Shown piece by piece: positions 42,958 to 50,780 of a stretch of 64,000 nucleotides of DNA; position 1 is the first letter of the stretch; each line of letters opens with the position of its first letter. Position numbers and translations under genes: made by a program. The notes below the pieces were generated by a model. It had not been told where the DNA came from and searched no databases. It saw only the letters and a list, made by a program, of their open reading frames with translations. Source of the DNA: Hyphomicrobiales bacterium (lineage in GTDB: Bacteria > Pseudomonadota > Alphaproteobacteria > Rhizobiales > Xanthobacteraceae); contig JAFKKH010000009.1 of the NCBI GenBank assembly GCA_017305665.1, forward strand, positions 164,105 to 228,104, read 5' to 3'.

Positions 42958-44737
42958 ACTTGCGAAGCTTGATGCCGAAGAATCCGCGCATGATCGCACC
43001 TTCGCCGTGCCCGTCTCGCGATGGGTCACGCCATCGTCGCCGCCCGTGGCGCACGCCTTGCGCCCCAAGAGCGGCAATCAAATCAGTCTTGAAGTCGTTC
43101 CGGTTGCGCCACTCCCGGCTGTTGAGCGATTCAGCCGTGGCCCACGCCTCATATGCTTCGAAGCATTCAGGCAGGCCGACTCTATCGGTCATGTCTCCGG
43201 TGACGATGAGGCAGGCCTTAGCGAACCGCAGCGCGGGGCTCTGACTTTCCGCCAGATCGCGCAAGGCCGCTGCGCCCTTGGCGCCAACGGTGAATCGCAT
43301 CTCGTTCGCCCGGAGACGCTTCAGGGCCGCCAGTGCGGCGTTGGCGATGCCCGGCAGTTCCCCGTGCAGCTTGGCTCCTAGCTCGCGATCCTCGCTGCCC
43401 TCAAAGCTCCGCTCGAACACCACGACCAATTCACGAGCCGCAAGCGCGCCGGAGTCGTCGAGGAATCGAGGGTGCCGGTTGGCGGCGATGGCGAGCCGGG
43501 CCGGGACGTGCCCGGTCACGATGCGCAGCCCCTTACGGTTGATTGACACTTCATCGCCGCCGCTGATGGCTTTGATCCTGTCCAGCGCAACAGCACGGCG
43601 CGACGCTTCGGTGTCGCTGGCGTCCGGCACTAGGAGCAGCTTTTTATCAGACAGACCCTCAAGGGCGAAATCCGTCGCCAAGTCGTGCAGGGTACGGGAC
43701 GCCGTATGCGTAGCCCCGACAAGGGCGCTCATCACGTTCAGGATAGTGGATTTGCCGCCACGCCGCGCGCCGATCAAGGCCAGCAGTTTATGCGCTGATG
43801 TGTCCGGTGTGAGGCAATAGCCAATGAATTCGAGCAGCGTCGGATGGTATGACTCATGCAACCATTCCCCAAGGCAACGGTCCCATGTCGGGCACGTCGC
43901 CGCCGGATCGTAATTGAAGTCGGGAAGTCCGGTCGCGAAGAGCGCGCCGGTGTGGGGATGCAGGACTCCCGTCCCGATATCGAGCACGCCGTTCTTAAAC
44001 AACACAAGGTCGCGCGCCAACGGCGCGTCAATCGGCTCGTCTATCCAGTCGAAGGGCTGCGCTGCCGTGTGTCGCTCAACATGGAGAGCACGGGCAATCT
44101 GCCGGATGCGCGCCGTGTCTAGAGTCAGGTCGGGATCACATGCACGGAATTCGGCCGCGACTGCATCTTCCGAGACCTCTCGCCAGATTTTCGATTCCGC
44201 TTCAAGGCTATAGAGCGTGCCGTTGCTCGAAATGACCTTGCCGGGCCGTGAAAACAAAATCGTGTCGAGTACCTTGGCATTGTTTTGCTTCGGATCGATG
44301 AGAATGGGGCGCGGCCACGTCGTCAGGCCGCCTTCCATCCATGAATCGTCCTCGTCGTCGTCAAGGTCTTCGAAGTCGCTCGGAGCGTCGGGACGCGCGA
44401 CTGAGAGCAGGCCGGGCACGTTGACGGAATGTGAATAGGCGCTGCTCACCTGAAGCGAGATATCATCCTTCGAAAGCAGCGGGCGGCAGAAGGCGCACAT
44501 GAGGCGAACCGCCGTGCGCTCGGAAATCCCCTGCGCATAGAGTCGATGCGCAAGGTCATAGGCGTTTCGCTCTCCAAAGGCATCGGCGGACAGGCCCGAT
44601 TCCATCGCCTTGCAAAGACGCGTCCCCTCGCGGACATCAACTTCATTATCCCACCCCCAACGCGGTCGGATTTTCTCGTCGGCTGTCGCAGGCGTGGGCC
44701 AGGTATTCGTTGGTTGAGAGGATTTTGAGTCAGGCAT
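42947..44737 (-). CDS. D5/SF3 replication helicase (phage/plasmid primase-helicase type)
   Basis: 596-residue replication protein. The C-terminal half is an SF3 helicase: Walker A IGARRGGKSTILNVMSALVG, Walker B KKLLLVPDAS, motif C LAIAANRHPRF with the sensor Asn. It is preceded by the D5_N region (LLEFIGYCLTPDTSAHKLLALIG). The N-terminal 200 residues show no TOPRIM or AEP primase motif that I can recognise. Such proteins start replication of P4-like and PICI satellites by binding iterons at the origin. The origin-like array overlaps and follows its 3' end. Confidence 0.88.
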   Translation of the reverse strand: MPDSKSSQPTNTWPTPATADEKIRPRWGWDNEVDVREGTRLCKAMESGLSADAFGERNAYDLAHRLYAQGISERTAVRLMCAFCRPLLSKDDISLQVSSAYSHSVNVPGLLSVARPDAPSDFEDLDDDEDDSWMEGGLTTWPRPILIDPKQNNAKVLDTILFSRPGKVISSNGTLYSLEAESKIWREVSEDAVAAEFRACDPDLTLDTARIRQIARALHVERHTAAQPFDWIDEPIDAPLARDLVLFKNGVLDIGTGVLHPHTGALFATGLPDFNYDPAATCPTWDRCLGEWLHESYHPTLLEFIGYCLTPDTSAHKLLALIGARRGGKSTILNVMSALVGATHTASRTLHDLATDFALEGLSDKKLLLVPDASDTEASRRAVALDRIKAISGGDEVSINRKGLRIVTGHVPARLAIAANRHPRFLDDSGALAARELVVVFERSFEGSEDRELGAKLHGELPGIANAALAALKRLRANEMRFTVGAKGAAALRDLAESQSPALRFAKACLIVTGDMTDRVGLPECFEAYEAWATAESLNSREWRNRNDFKTDLIAALGAQGVRHGRRRWRDPSRDGHGEGAIMRGFFGIKLRKCSL

Positions 44738-44792
44738 AGCTTCACCAAAGTTGGATGGTCTCGGCGGACTGTCTGACTGTCTCCATCACTAA

Positions 44793-44819
44793 CCCACCGG
44801 CTTCGGCCGGTGGGTTTTT
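44793..44819 (+). terminator. Rho-independent terminator in plus orientation
   Basis: Stem CCCACCGGC / GCCGGTGGG closed by a C(TTCG)G tetraloop, followed by TTTTT on the plus strand. No plus-strand gene precedes it within 2.4 kb; the neighbouring genes are all minus. It could block antisense transcription. Confidence 0.75.
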
Positions 44820-44820
44820 G

Positions 44821-45453
44821 TTACCCGAAGTCATCTAAAGGCGCAGGCTCATACGTAATATCCGTATGAATCCCGCAATCTTCGTCCTGCGAGATACGCG
44901 CGTTCATGATTGCGTCGGGCGACGGCGGTAGATTCTCGCTTGGCTCTTCGCGCGCCGGAAGCGGCGGCAATGGCTCATCATAGTCTATGTCAGTGATGAG
45001 CCAGCCACCGTCCTGCGATATGCGCGCATTAACGACGGCATCCGGTGTCGGCTGCGGTGGATACGGCATCAATATTGGAAATGCGCCGCCGTTAACCCAT
45101 ACCGCAAGGTCAGAGCGCCAGAGCCAGACTGTTGGTCCGATGTTACTTTCAAACTCAACCGCCTTCGCGCCCCATCGGAAGCGGGCACGGATCGGGTGCT
45201 CGTCGTCATAAATTTGCCAGTCCATGTCCGGCGGGTCGTCCGGATCAAGCGCATAAGCCCTAAGCGCTCCGCACTCAAACTCAAATATATCCCGCGCATT
45301 GTTAAGCGTGACGTATGTTGGTCCGTTGTCATCCGACTTGAATACGAACACGACGGATTTTTTCGCGATATCCATGCAGCGTTTCAAGCGACGTTCCGCC
45401 AAACGTTGCGCTTTGGAAGGGACAACACGCGTCGGTGTCATCTTGATAGGCAT
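44821..45453 (-). CDS. Hypothetical protein with an internal repeat
   Basis: 210 residues. A basic N-terminus is followed by a beta-rich middle (VTLNNARDIFEFECGALRAYALD). The C-terminal third contains a duplicated unit, PDAVVNARISQDGGWLITDIDYD and PDAIMNARISQDEDCGIHTDITYE, separated by a proline-rich linker. No family recognised. Its ATG overlaps the stop of the preceding gene as TAATG. Confidence 0.65.
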   Translation of the reverse strand: MPIKMTPTRVVPSKAQRLAERRLKRCMDIAKKSVVFVFKSDDNGPTYVTLNNARDIFEFECGALRAYALDPDDPPDMDWQIYDDEHPIRARFRWGAKAVEFESNIGPTVWLWRSDLAVWVNGGAFPILMPYPPQPTPDAVVNARISQDGGWLITDIDYDEPLPPLPAREEPSENLPPSPDAIMNARISQDEDCGIHTDITYEPAPLDDFG

Positions 45454-45827
45454 TACACTTCCTCCAATTCGGGGAAGGTACAACCCTCATCGTGATCCAT
45501 CCACGCGCGCAACGTTTGGCGGCGAAGTTGAAATTTGTGACCTGACGCCAGCGAGAACACCAATGCCTGCGGCGTAATCGCCCATGAGATTCGATCTCCA
45601 AGCGTCCTGAATCCGCGTGCAGCCCATGCATTCGCAAGCGGGTCGCCGTCTTTCGTCGTGCCACGCGCGTATGGCCCTAGGAAGCTATGAGCTAATGCCA
45701 CGCGGTCACGACCGTAATTGAAAACGGCCGTGGCATCCGATTCGTAGTCAGCTAAAAAGAAAAAGGCCCGGTATGCGCGCGCTTCCTCTAGATAGCCTTC
45801 ATATGTCAACGCTTCTTCGTCGGCCAT
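45453..45827 (-). CDS. Hypothetical protein
   Basis: 124 residues; aromatic-rich N-terminal helix (YEGYLEEARAYRAFFFLADYESDA) and a basic middle. No family recognised. Start and stop both overlap neighbouring genes (TGATG at the start, TAATG at the end), placing it inside a translationally coupled minus-strand operon. Confidence 0.65.
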   Translation of the reverse strand: MADEEALTYEGYLEEARAYRAFFFLADYESDATAVFNYGRDRVALAHSFLGPYARGTTKDGDPLANAWAARGFRTLGDRISWAITPQALVFSLASGHKFQLRRQTLRAWMDHDEGCTFPELEEV

Positions 45828-46147
45828 CACTTCGACTCCCGAAACTCAACCGGAAAGCCGACATCTCCGCTCCCGAACCACTCGCCCGAGTCATTTTTCC
45901 AGATGCTCGCGATTTGTCTGGCGTTGCGCCCGTCGCCCTCTTCGCCTTGAGCGGCCACACTAATGCTAATGGACGTAACGGACGGACTCAATTTGGTAGC
46001 GAATCTAAGCATCGCACACGGATTTATTGCGAGAACAGCAGGTTTAAAAACGATATACGCTGTCGTGACGTATTGTTTAATGTCTGTTTGATAGGAGATA
46101 AAGCTGCAACGAGAGAGTTCTTCAGGGTCCACTTCGGAATAAGTCAT
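45827..46147 (-). CDS. Hypothetical protein
   Basis: 106 residues starting MTYSEVDPEELSRC. SPSVTSISISVAAQGEEGDGRNARQIASIWKNDSGEWFGSGDVGFPVEF looks beta-rich. No family recognised. The ATG at 46147 overlaps the TGA of the 39-codon gene upstream. A longer frame to 46312 is open but would run through that gene. Confidence 0.6.
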   Translation of the reverse strand: MTYSEVDPEELSRCSFISYQTDIKQYVTTAYIVFKPAVLAINPCAMLRFATKLSPSVTSISISVAAQGEEGDGRNARQIASIWKNDSGEWFGSGDVGFPVEFRESK

Positions 46148-46263
46148 TTCGGAATTCTCCGATAAGTGAAGACGAGCATTCGCGAGCCGTCTTCCTTGAT
46201 GCAATACATTCGCTTGATGCCGTCGCGGCCGGTGCGCGTCACCAACCGTTTGCATCCATTCAC
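46144..46263 (-). CDS. Very small gene, 39 residues
   Basis: GTG start at 46263 inside the stop region of the AlpA-like gene (GTGA overlap) and TGA at 46146-46144 inside the ATG of the next gene. The product is basic: MNGCKRLVTRTGRDGIKRM followed by YCIKEDGSRMLVFTYRRIPK. Precise overlaps at both ends support a real gene filling what otherwise would be a hole in a tightly packed operon. The function is unknown. Confidence 0.5.
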   Translation of the reverse strand: MNGCKRLVTRTGRDGIKRMYCIKEDGSRMLVFTYRRIPK

Positions 46264-46481
46264 TTGCGGCGGCGCTTCGCTTTGGCTCGGCCTTCAACCG
46301 TGCGCCCATCAACGCGCGTCTTGAAGTAACGTTTGACCGCGCGCATGTCGTAAACGGATCGAATGCCGTCGCGACGCGGACGCGGAAAATTTCGGTTGGT
46401 AGACGTCAGCACGTAGATGCGCGACATTGAAAGTCCCGAGAAATCGGCAACGTCTTCGATCAATCCTTCATATCTCTTCAT
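46260..46481 (-). CDS. AlpA-like DNA-binding protein
   Basis: 73 residues. VADFSGLSMSRIYVLTSTNRNFPRPRRDGIRSVYDMRAVKRYF has the layout of AlpA/excisionase-type winged helix proteins: recognition helix, FPxPxR-like wing, then a helix. The C-terminus is very basic (RAKAKRRRK). A regulatory role in the element is likely but inferred. It begins the coupled gene run that ends at 44821. Confidence 0.6.
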   Translation of the reverse strand: MKRYEGLIEDVADFSGLSMSRIYVLTSTNRNFPRPRRDGIRSVYDMRAVKRYFKTRVDGRTVEGRAKAKRRRK

Positions 46482-46538
46482 CTCAAATCACCTGTTTTCG
46501 TTGAAACGAATAAACGATAAAATGCCGTTCTGATTTTC

Positions 46539-46865
46539 TCAGCCAACGAATGAGCGTTGTCGATACGCGGACTCGCTGTGAAACAACGCCCACCATTCGG
46601 AAAGATCGGCTTTCAAATATCTCGCGTCGAAGAAATCGCCACGGACAACAGGCCGCAAAAACTTGCCATCGTTCGCCGCTCGCCGCATCGTCTCCAAATC
46701 GACCTTCAAGCGCTTGGCGAATTCCGGGAGCGTTGCCGTCGACTCAATGAGGCGCGCGAACGTGGCACGCCCCTCGTCGTCAACCGCCGCGCATGTCCGC
46801 CCCCCGATATCGGTGACGCCAATCAAGCCACCACCGATATTGGGGATCGTAAAGCGCAAGCGCAT
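46539..46865 (-). CDS. Hypothetical protein with HTH-like segment
   Basis: 108 residues. The first half is a beta-rich segment (IGGGLIGVTDIGGRTCAAVDDEG); the second half, LPEFAKRLKVDLETMRRAANDGKFLRPVVRGDFFDARYLKADLSEWW, resembles a MerR/excisionase-like helix-turn-helix. The ATG at 46865 overlaps the upstream stop as TGATG. Confidence 0.6.
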   Translation of the reverse strand: MRLRFTIPNIGGGLIGVTDIGGRTCAAVDDEGRATFARLIESTATLPEFAKRLKVDLETMRRAANDGKFLRPVVRGDFFDARYLKADLSEWWALFHSESAYRQRSFVG

Positions 46866-47137
46866 CACGACGAAGGCGGCTTTCCGGCCGAATTGTATCG
46901 CCGATAGATTTCGGTCGGATTCAGGTCCGCCGCCGTCTTCGGGCGATCCTTTCGGCCATACGCGGACGTTGCGGTGTTCTTCGTTCCAGCAAGCACGCGC
47001 TCAATCTCTTCGTCGCTCGCCCGATCAATGGTCGCGTCGCCGGTCGTGCCCGCACGAATGGAGCGGTCCGCACGAGTGCCACCATTCTCGGCGCGAAATG
47101 CTTCAATCGCTGTCCTCAGTCTGCCCATATGAGCCAT
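46865..47137 (-). CDS. Hypothetical protein
   Basis: 90 residues, polar and charged, probably partly disordered (AENGGTRADRSIRAGTTGDATIDRASDEEIERVLAGTK). No family recognised. AAGGA lies about 8 bases before the ATG. Coupled to the following gene by TGATG. Confidence 0.6.
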   Translation of the reverse strand: MAHMGRLRTAIEAFRAENGGTRADRSIRAGTTGDATIDRASDEEIERVLAGTKNTATSAYGRKDRPKTAADLNPTEIYRRYNSAGKPPSS

Positions 47138-47186
47138 TTCGATAATCCTTTAGGTTGTTGGAAAATGAACTGTCGGGTAGTTGGTG

Positions 47187-47221
47187 CGCCGCCTTCGCGG
47201 GACGTAAACGCGAAGGCGGCG
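47187..47221. repeat. Perfect 13-bp stem-loop between island genes
   Basis: CGCCGCCTTCGCG (47187-47199) pairs with CGCGAAGGCGGCG (47209-47221). There is no T-tract on either strand, so it is not a standard terminator; it may affect mRNA processing in the 133-base gap. Confidence 0.6.
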
Positions 47222-47270
47222 ATCCGGCACGCGCTGGAACTTATGGAGAAGGACGCGCGCGGATTCTGAA

Positions 47271-48383
47271 CTAGTCAGTCACGGTATCGGACAGACGCGG
47301 GCCTTGACTCGTCCACTTGCTTGAGCGCACGAGCTTGGCGTCCGGCGGCGTCTCCATCTTGGGAATCTCAACCGGGTCCGCGAGCGAGCCCGCGCCGTGC
47401 GCTTCGCGCTTCGCTTGTTCAACCTCGATTCCGAGAACGGCGCGCGGGTCCGCGTCGTGGCGACGGATCGCGGTCGTGTCATTTGCCGACTGCAAAGCGA
47501 AAACCGTCGCCTCTTCGATACGCTCCATATCAAGCAACTCGGCATGAAGCCGCATGCGCATCGGCTCACGGTCGGAAATCGCAATCGGTGTAAAAGCGCT
47601 CTTTTTAATGCGCTCGTCTGCATCATTCACGAGCTTTTCACGAAGAGCATCCGGAAAAAGCCAAGCGAGCGCGGCGAGTCCATCCGGCACACGTCGGCCG
47701 CCGGTTCCGGTCCACGCTTCCGGCCATCGGATAGCGCCCTGTCGGCGCGTTCGGGCGTTTGTCCCTTCATAGCGCGTGACGCCGTAAATATCAGGACCGC
47801 TCGCAACCAACTTGGCGATATCGGCATCAATCGCAGCCGTCGCATCGTTCAGCGTCAATGGTGCAAGATCGATGGACTCAATCTCGCCGCGCTTCCCATC
47901 GATTTCGGCACGGATTTTCACGAGATGTTTTCGCAAGTCGCCAGTTGGCGCCGGTGCGATTCGTTCGTAAAATTTCGCGTGCTCGTTGGCGGTCAAGAAG
48001 CGCAAGCAACGGTCAAGGTGATTGCCTTCGGTCGCGCGCTGCATTTCTTGGAGTTTCTGTTTTCTCGTTTCGCGCTCAGCGTCGAATTCTGCAAGCGCGG
48101 TCTGTGCCTCGATAAGGGCGGCTCCAGCTTCTTTGATGTATTCAGGATAAGAGTCCCGCGTCCGGCGAAGATATGACTCGGCCCGCTCAGCGTCGATACG
48201 CAGCGCCATCCGCTTCTCGCCGTCCGCAACGGTCTGTTTCCATTTGCCTTCTGACAAGGCATCGGCGCTGCGGGCATCTGAACGTATACGCCGCAACGCC
48301 GTTCGCGCGTACTCCGGAAGTCGTCGCTCGATCTTTTTAAGATCGTTACGGGGCGCAATGCGGTCTGGCAAATGTTCTAACAT
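47271..48383 (-). CDS. Hypothetical coiled-coil protein
   Basis: 370 residues. The first 200 residues are charged and helical with coiled-coil character (ERRLPEYARTALRRIRSDARS, AQTALAEFDAERETRKQKLQEMQRA). The rest contains WLFPDALREKLVNDADERIKKSAFTPIAISDREPMRMRLHAELLDMER, and the C-terminus looks disordered. No family recognised. The ATG at 48383 (MLEHLPDR) is used. Confidence 0.65.
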   Translation of the reverse strand: MLEHLPDRIAPRNDLKKIERRLPEYARTALRRIRSDARSADALSEGKWKQTVADGEKRMALRIDAERAESYLRRTRDSYPEYIKEAGAALIEAQTALAEFDAERETRKQKLQEMQRATEGNHLDRCLRFLTANEHAKFYERIAPAPTGDLRKHLVKIRAEIDGKRGEIESIDLAPLTLNDATAAIDADIAKLVASGPDIYGVTRYEGTNARTRRQGAIRWPEAWTGTGGRRVPDGLAALAWLFPDALREKLVNDADERIKKSAFTPIAISDREPMRMRLHAELLDMERIEEATVFALQSANDTTAIRRHDADPRAVLGIEVEQAKREAHGAGSLADPVEIPKMETPPDAKLVRSSKWTSQGPRLSDTVTD

Positions 48384-48472
48384 GTTCGATCCTTCGTTGC
48401 TGAAATCTGAAGGCAACATGGGACGAGAGGGCCGAACGCGATAGCCGCAAGAATCGAAACGTGCGGCCACAA

Positions 48473-48850
48473 CTATCGAGACTTGCGCCCTCGCAAGATT
48501 GCGCGAACCTCTTTCGGTCGCTTGCCCCGCGCCAACGCTTCCGCACGCGTTCTCTCTAACGTGCGGTTTCCGGGGAGATTTGCGAACTGCGGATACACCG
48601 AGTCAAACGCGGCTTGATCGAATCCCGGTCGCGTTTTCTTGGCGCTATACTGCTCGATAAAATCCGCCAGCGTTTCATGACGCGCGCCCGTCATAGGATC
48701 GGGGCCGCGCATGTTCAGCGGAAGATTGTCAGATGCGAACTGCGTTGCGTCGTCGGGAAGCTTCGGACAGAGACCGCGAACCAATGGCGCGATGTTGCCT
48801 GCATCGTGGCACTGCGCAACTAGCAGCTTTATGTCAATGTCCGACCGCAT
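48473..48850 (-). CDS. Hypothetical protein
   Basis: 125 residues; acidic helical start (MRSDIDIKLLVAQCHDAGN), basic C-terminus (RGKRPKEVRAILRGRKSR). No family recognised. The start is uncertain: an in-frame TTG at 48877 would overlap the excisionase-like gene, while the ATG at 48850 has no clear Shine-Dalgarno. It lies between the excisionase-like and coiled-coil genes in the same direction. Confidence 0.55.
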   Translation of the reverse strand: MRSDIDIKLLVAQCHDAGNIAPLVRGLCPKLPDDATQFASDNLPLNMRGPDPMTGARHETLADFIEQYSAKKTRPGFDQAAFDSVYPQFANLPGNRTLERTRAEALARGKRPKEVRAILRGRKSR

Positions 48851-48867
48851 TGTAAGGTACGAAACAA

Positions 48868-49056
48868 TTAGCGGCAACGGAAAGCGTTGATCGAGCGTCC
48901 AGTGATCCGGCGCGACCTGCCTACGGTGAATGATCCCAAATCACCATCGGCCAACATTTCAAAAACTTTACTTTGGGATATTTCGAGGATTAGCGCAGTC
49001 GTGCGAACACTAAACGAACGCTCTTCGAACGGAACGCTTTCAATGTCATCTGTCAT
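48868..49056 (-). CDS. Excisionase-like helix-turn-helix protein
   Basis: 62 residues. FSVRTTALILEISQSKVFEMLADGDLGSFTVGRSRRITGRSINAF is the common excisionase/MerR-like winged helix in which a resolved helix is followed by the GRSRRIT wing. Placed 75 bases after the integrase stop in the same direction, it is the natural candidate for directing excision. The ATG at 49056 is used. Confidence 0.75.
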   Translation of the reverse strand: MTDDIESVPFEERSFSVRTTALILEISQSKVFEMLADGDLGSFTVGRSRRITGRSINAFRCR

Positions 49057-49130
49057 AATGTCATGGCTCCATAATCGACCATGACAGACCATGGACCGCC
49101 CCACGGGACCATCTCAACCAACGATTACAA

Positions 49131-50342
49131 TTACCCGGTGAGTGAAACGACGTTCCGGGCGGCGGGCTTTCCCGCAACGAACGTTGCCCATGACTCCATA
49201 AGCAATCGCCGCTTCTTCAATGCGGTGCCACGGCGATACGCTTGCTCAACCTCGTTGCCGACCGCATGCGCGAGCGCGGCTTCTGCCGTCTCGCGAGGAA
49301 ATTCAGTCTCATCCCCACACCAGTCACGGAACGACGATCTGCAGCCGTGAACAGTCATGCCCGGCGCAACGCGTTTCAGGACGTGCAATAGCGCGTTCTC
49401 GCCTATGTATTGATCGGGCTTCAACCCAACGAAAACATAATCTTTTGGCTTCGCATCTTTGGCGATCAAGAATTTCAGAATCGCGACTGCCCTATCAGAC
49501 AGGGGAACGATGTGGTCAACGTCCATCTTCATACGTGCTGCTGGTATCGTCCACTCGCGACGTTCGAAATTCACTTCAGCAACTCGCATGGCGCGGGCCT
49601 CCGTCGTGCGAACGGCGGTCAGGATGACGAATTCAAGGGCTAGATTCGTCGTGGCATCGCTCAACTGAATCGCAGTGATGATGCGCGGCATATCCTTGTA
49701 GGGCGGTGCGGGATGATGCCGCTTCTTGCGCTTGGTGCTCGCCAGAAATACCGACAGATGCCCACGCCACCGGGCCGGGTTTTCGCCGGACCTATACCCG
49801 AGAGCTTTCGCCGCATCCAAGATGCGTTCGATCCGGCCGCGCAATTCGGAGGCCGTGCGGTGTTTCGTGGTCCAGATCGGGCGCAGCACGTTCAACACGT
49901 CATCGGTGCCGATATCTGCAATCACCATGGGACGAAGCGCCGCGCACCGCTTCTCTATGTCGCGCTTCCAATCGGCATGCGTCGTCTTCGATTTGAATGA
50001 GGGTTTGAGCCCCGCAAGGTAATCGTCTGCGAACTCGCCAAACTTCACGCTGGCGGCGCGCTCCGCTTCCTTGGCCTTCAACGGGTCGATTCCCTCCCGC
50101 AGGCTCTTCCGAAATGCATCGGCCTTGTCGCGGGCTTCCGAGAGCGTCAGGCCGGGCTTGTCCTTGCCCTTGGCTGGCCCTAGGCCCGCTTCGCGCGGCC
50201 GTCCCTTGTCTTTCCAAATGAAGACCCATGACCGGCTCTGCGGACCGCGTACGACCAAATAGAGGCCGCCGCCGTCAGAATGTCGGCCGGGTTTATCGAG
50301 CGCTTCTGCTGCCTTCGCTGTGAGCTTGTGAAGGGTCGCCAT
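49131..50342 (-). CDS. int: Tyrosine recombinase/integrase with DUF4102 N-terminus
   Basis: 403-residue P4-type integrase. The N-terminal DUF4102 arm-binding domain (RHSDGGGLYLVVRGPQSRSWVFIWKDKGRPREAGLG) is followed by a SAM-like core-binding domain and the catalytic domain. Catalytic residues are visible: Arg in TAVRTTEARAM, the HGCRSSFRDW box (His-x-x-Arg), LAHAVG (second His) and the nucleophile Tyr in VEQAYRRG. It lies 200 bases from the att core at 50543, as is normal for this family. It mediates integration into the sRNA gene. Confidence 0.95.
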   Translation of the reverse strand: MATLHKLTAKAAEALDKPGRHSDGGGLYLVVRGPQSRSWVFIWKDKGRPREAGLGPAKGKDKPGLTLSEARDKADAFRKSLREGIDPLKAKEAERAASVKFGEFADDYLAGLKPSFKSKTTHADWKRDIEKRCAALRPMVIADIGTDDVLNVLRPIWTTKHRTASELRGRIERILDAAKALGYRSGENPARWRGHLSVFLASTKRKKRHHPAPPYKDMPRIITAIQLSDATTNLALEFVILTAVRTTEARAMRVAEVNFERREWTIPAARMKMDVDHIVPLSDRAVAILKFLIAKDAKPKDYVFVGLKPDQYIGENALLHVLKRVAPGMTVHGCRSSFRDWCGDETEFPRETAEAALAHAVGNEVEQAYRRGTALKKRRLLMESWATFVAGKPAARNVVSLTG

Positions 50343-50359
50343 CGCCGGAATCCTCTTCG

Positions 50360-50403
50360 GGTAGGGCGCGGCTGGTACTTCGAAATGCCAGCCGCGCCCT
50401 ACC
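50360..50403. repeat. Hairpin in the integrase leader resembling the sRNA terminator
   Basis: Perfect 16-bp arms GGTAGGGCGCGGCTGG / CCAGCCGCGCCCTACC with a 12-base loop, 18 bases upstream of the integrase start. GCGCGGCTG and GCCAGCCGCGC are the same sequences that form the sRNA terminator stem at 36147-36173. It is followed by CGCTTACCCTACC, also present next to both att sites. Confidence 0.65.
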
Positions 50404-50441
50404 GCTTACCCTACCGGCGGCGATGGTCAAATCTGGAGCGC

Positions 50442-50531
50442 TGTGGAGCACTGTGGAGTCGAAAACGTGAGAAGCCCAATAACGACGGGCCTAACTTGGA
50501 TTTCTGCGGAGTTCGGTGGAGTTGTGTGGAG
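50442..50531. repeat. TGTGGAG repeats, candidate integrase arm-type sites
   Basis: TGTGGAG at 50442, 50452 and 50525, plus GGTGGAG at 50516, in the gap between the integrase start and the att core. Short direct repeats flanking the core are typical of arm-type binding sites for DUF4102 integrases. Binding is inference. Confidence 0.5.
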
Positions 50532-50542
50532 TCGGCCGAAAA

Positions 50543-50561
50543 TGTGGTGATGCCAGCCGCG
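50543..50561 (+). repeat. attR core, right direct repeat of the island
   Basis: Same 19 bases as 36154-36172, TGTGGTGATGCCAGCCGCG, followed by TCCTTCTTTTTTGCCTTG. This would be the displaced original 3' end of the sRNA or of an earlier insertion. Confidence 0.75.
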
Positions 50562-50742
50562 TCCTTCTTTTTTGCCTTGTTTTACCGGCACTTCGGGGTG
50601 TCGCTTACCCTACCCAGATTTATTTTTGTCTACCGGCGAACGCTTGGTCTTGCGTCTTGTCCCGTTCTCGTCCTTTTGGCCGACCCGTCTCCCACCGAAG
50701 TACCAGCCGCGCCCGGTACAGCATGTCCGCCGCCCCAGGCCC

Positions 50743-50774
50743 AAAAAGAAAACGCCCGGCTCTAACCGGGCGTT
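50743..50774 (-). terminator. Rho-independent terminator of the His-rich gene
   Basis: Stem AACGCCCGG / CCGGGCGTT with a six-base loop. On the minus strand it is followed by TTCTTTTT. It lies 7 bases after the stop at 50781. Confidence 0.82.
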
Positions 50775-50780
50775 TGTGGC

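Larger units (their letters stand above)
36154..50561. mobile_element. 14.4-kb integrated phage-satellite-like element
   Basis: Bounded by a 19-bp direct repeat, with a tyrosine integrase at the right end, an excisionase-like gene, a D5/SF3 helicase with adjacent iterons, AlpA-like regulators and phage structural fragments (tape measure and a virion-like protein). AT content is higher and codon use differs from the flanks. There is no terminase, portal, capsid, head-tail connector or lysis gene, so it is not a complete prophage. Being an active satellite is inference. Confidence 0.8.

Noticed and set aside
36154-50561. Complete prophage
   Set aside because: No terminase, portal, protease, capsid, tail tube, baseplate or lysis gene is recognisable; only tape-measure and one virion-like protein are present.
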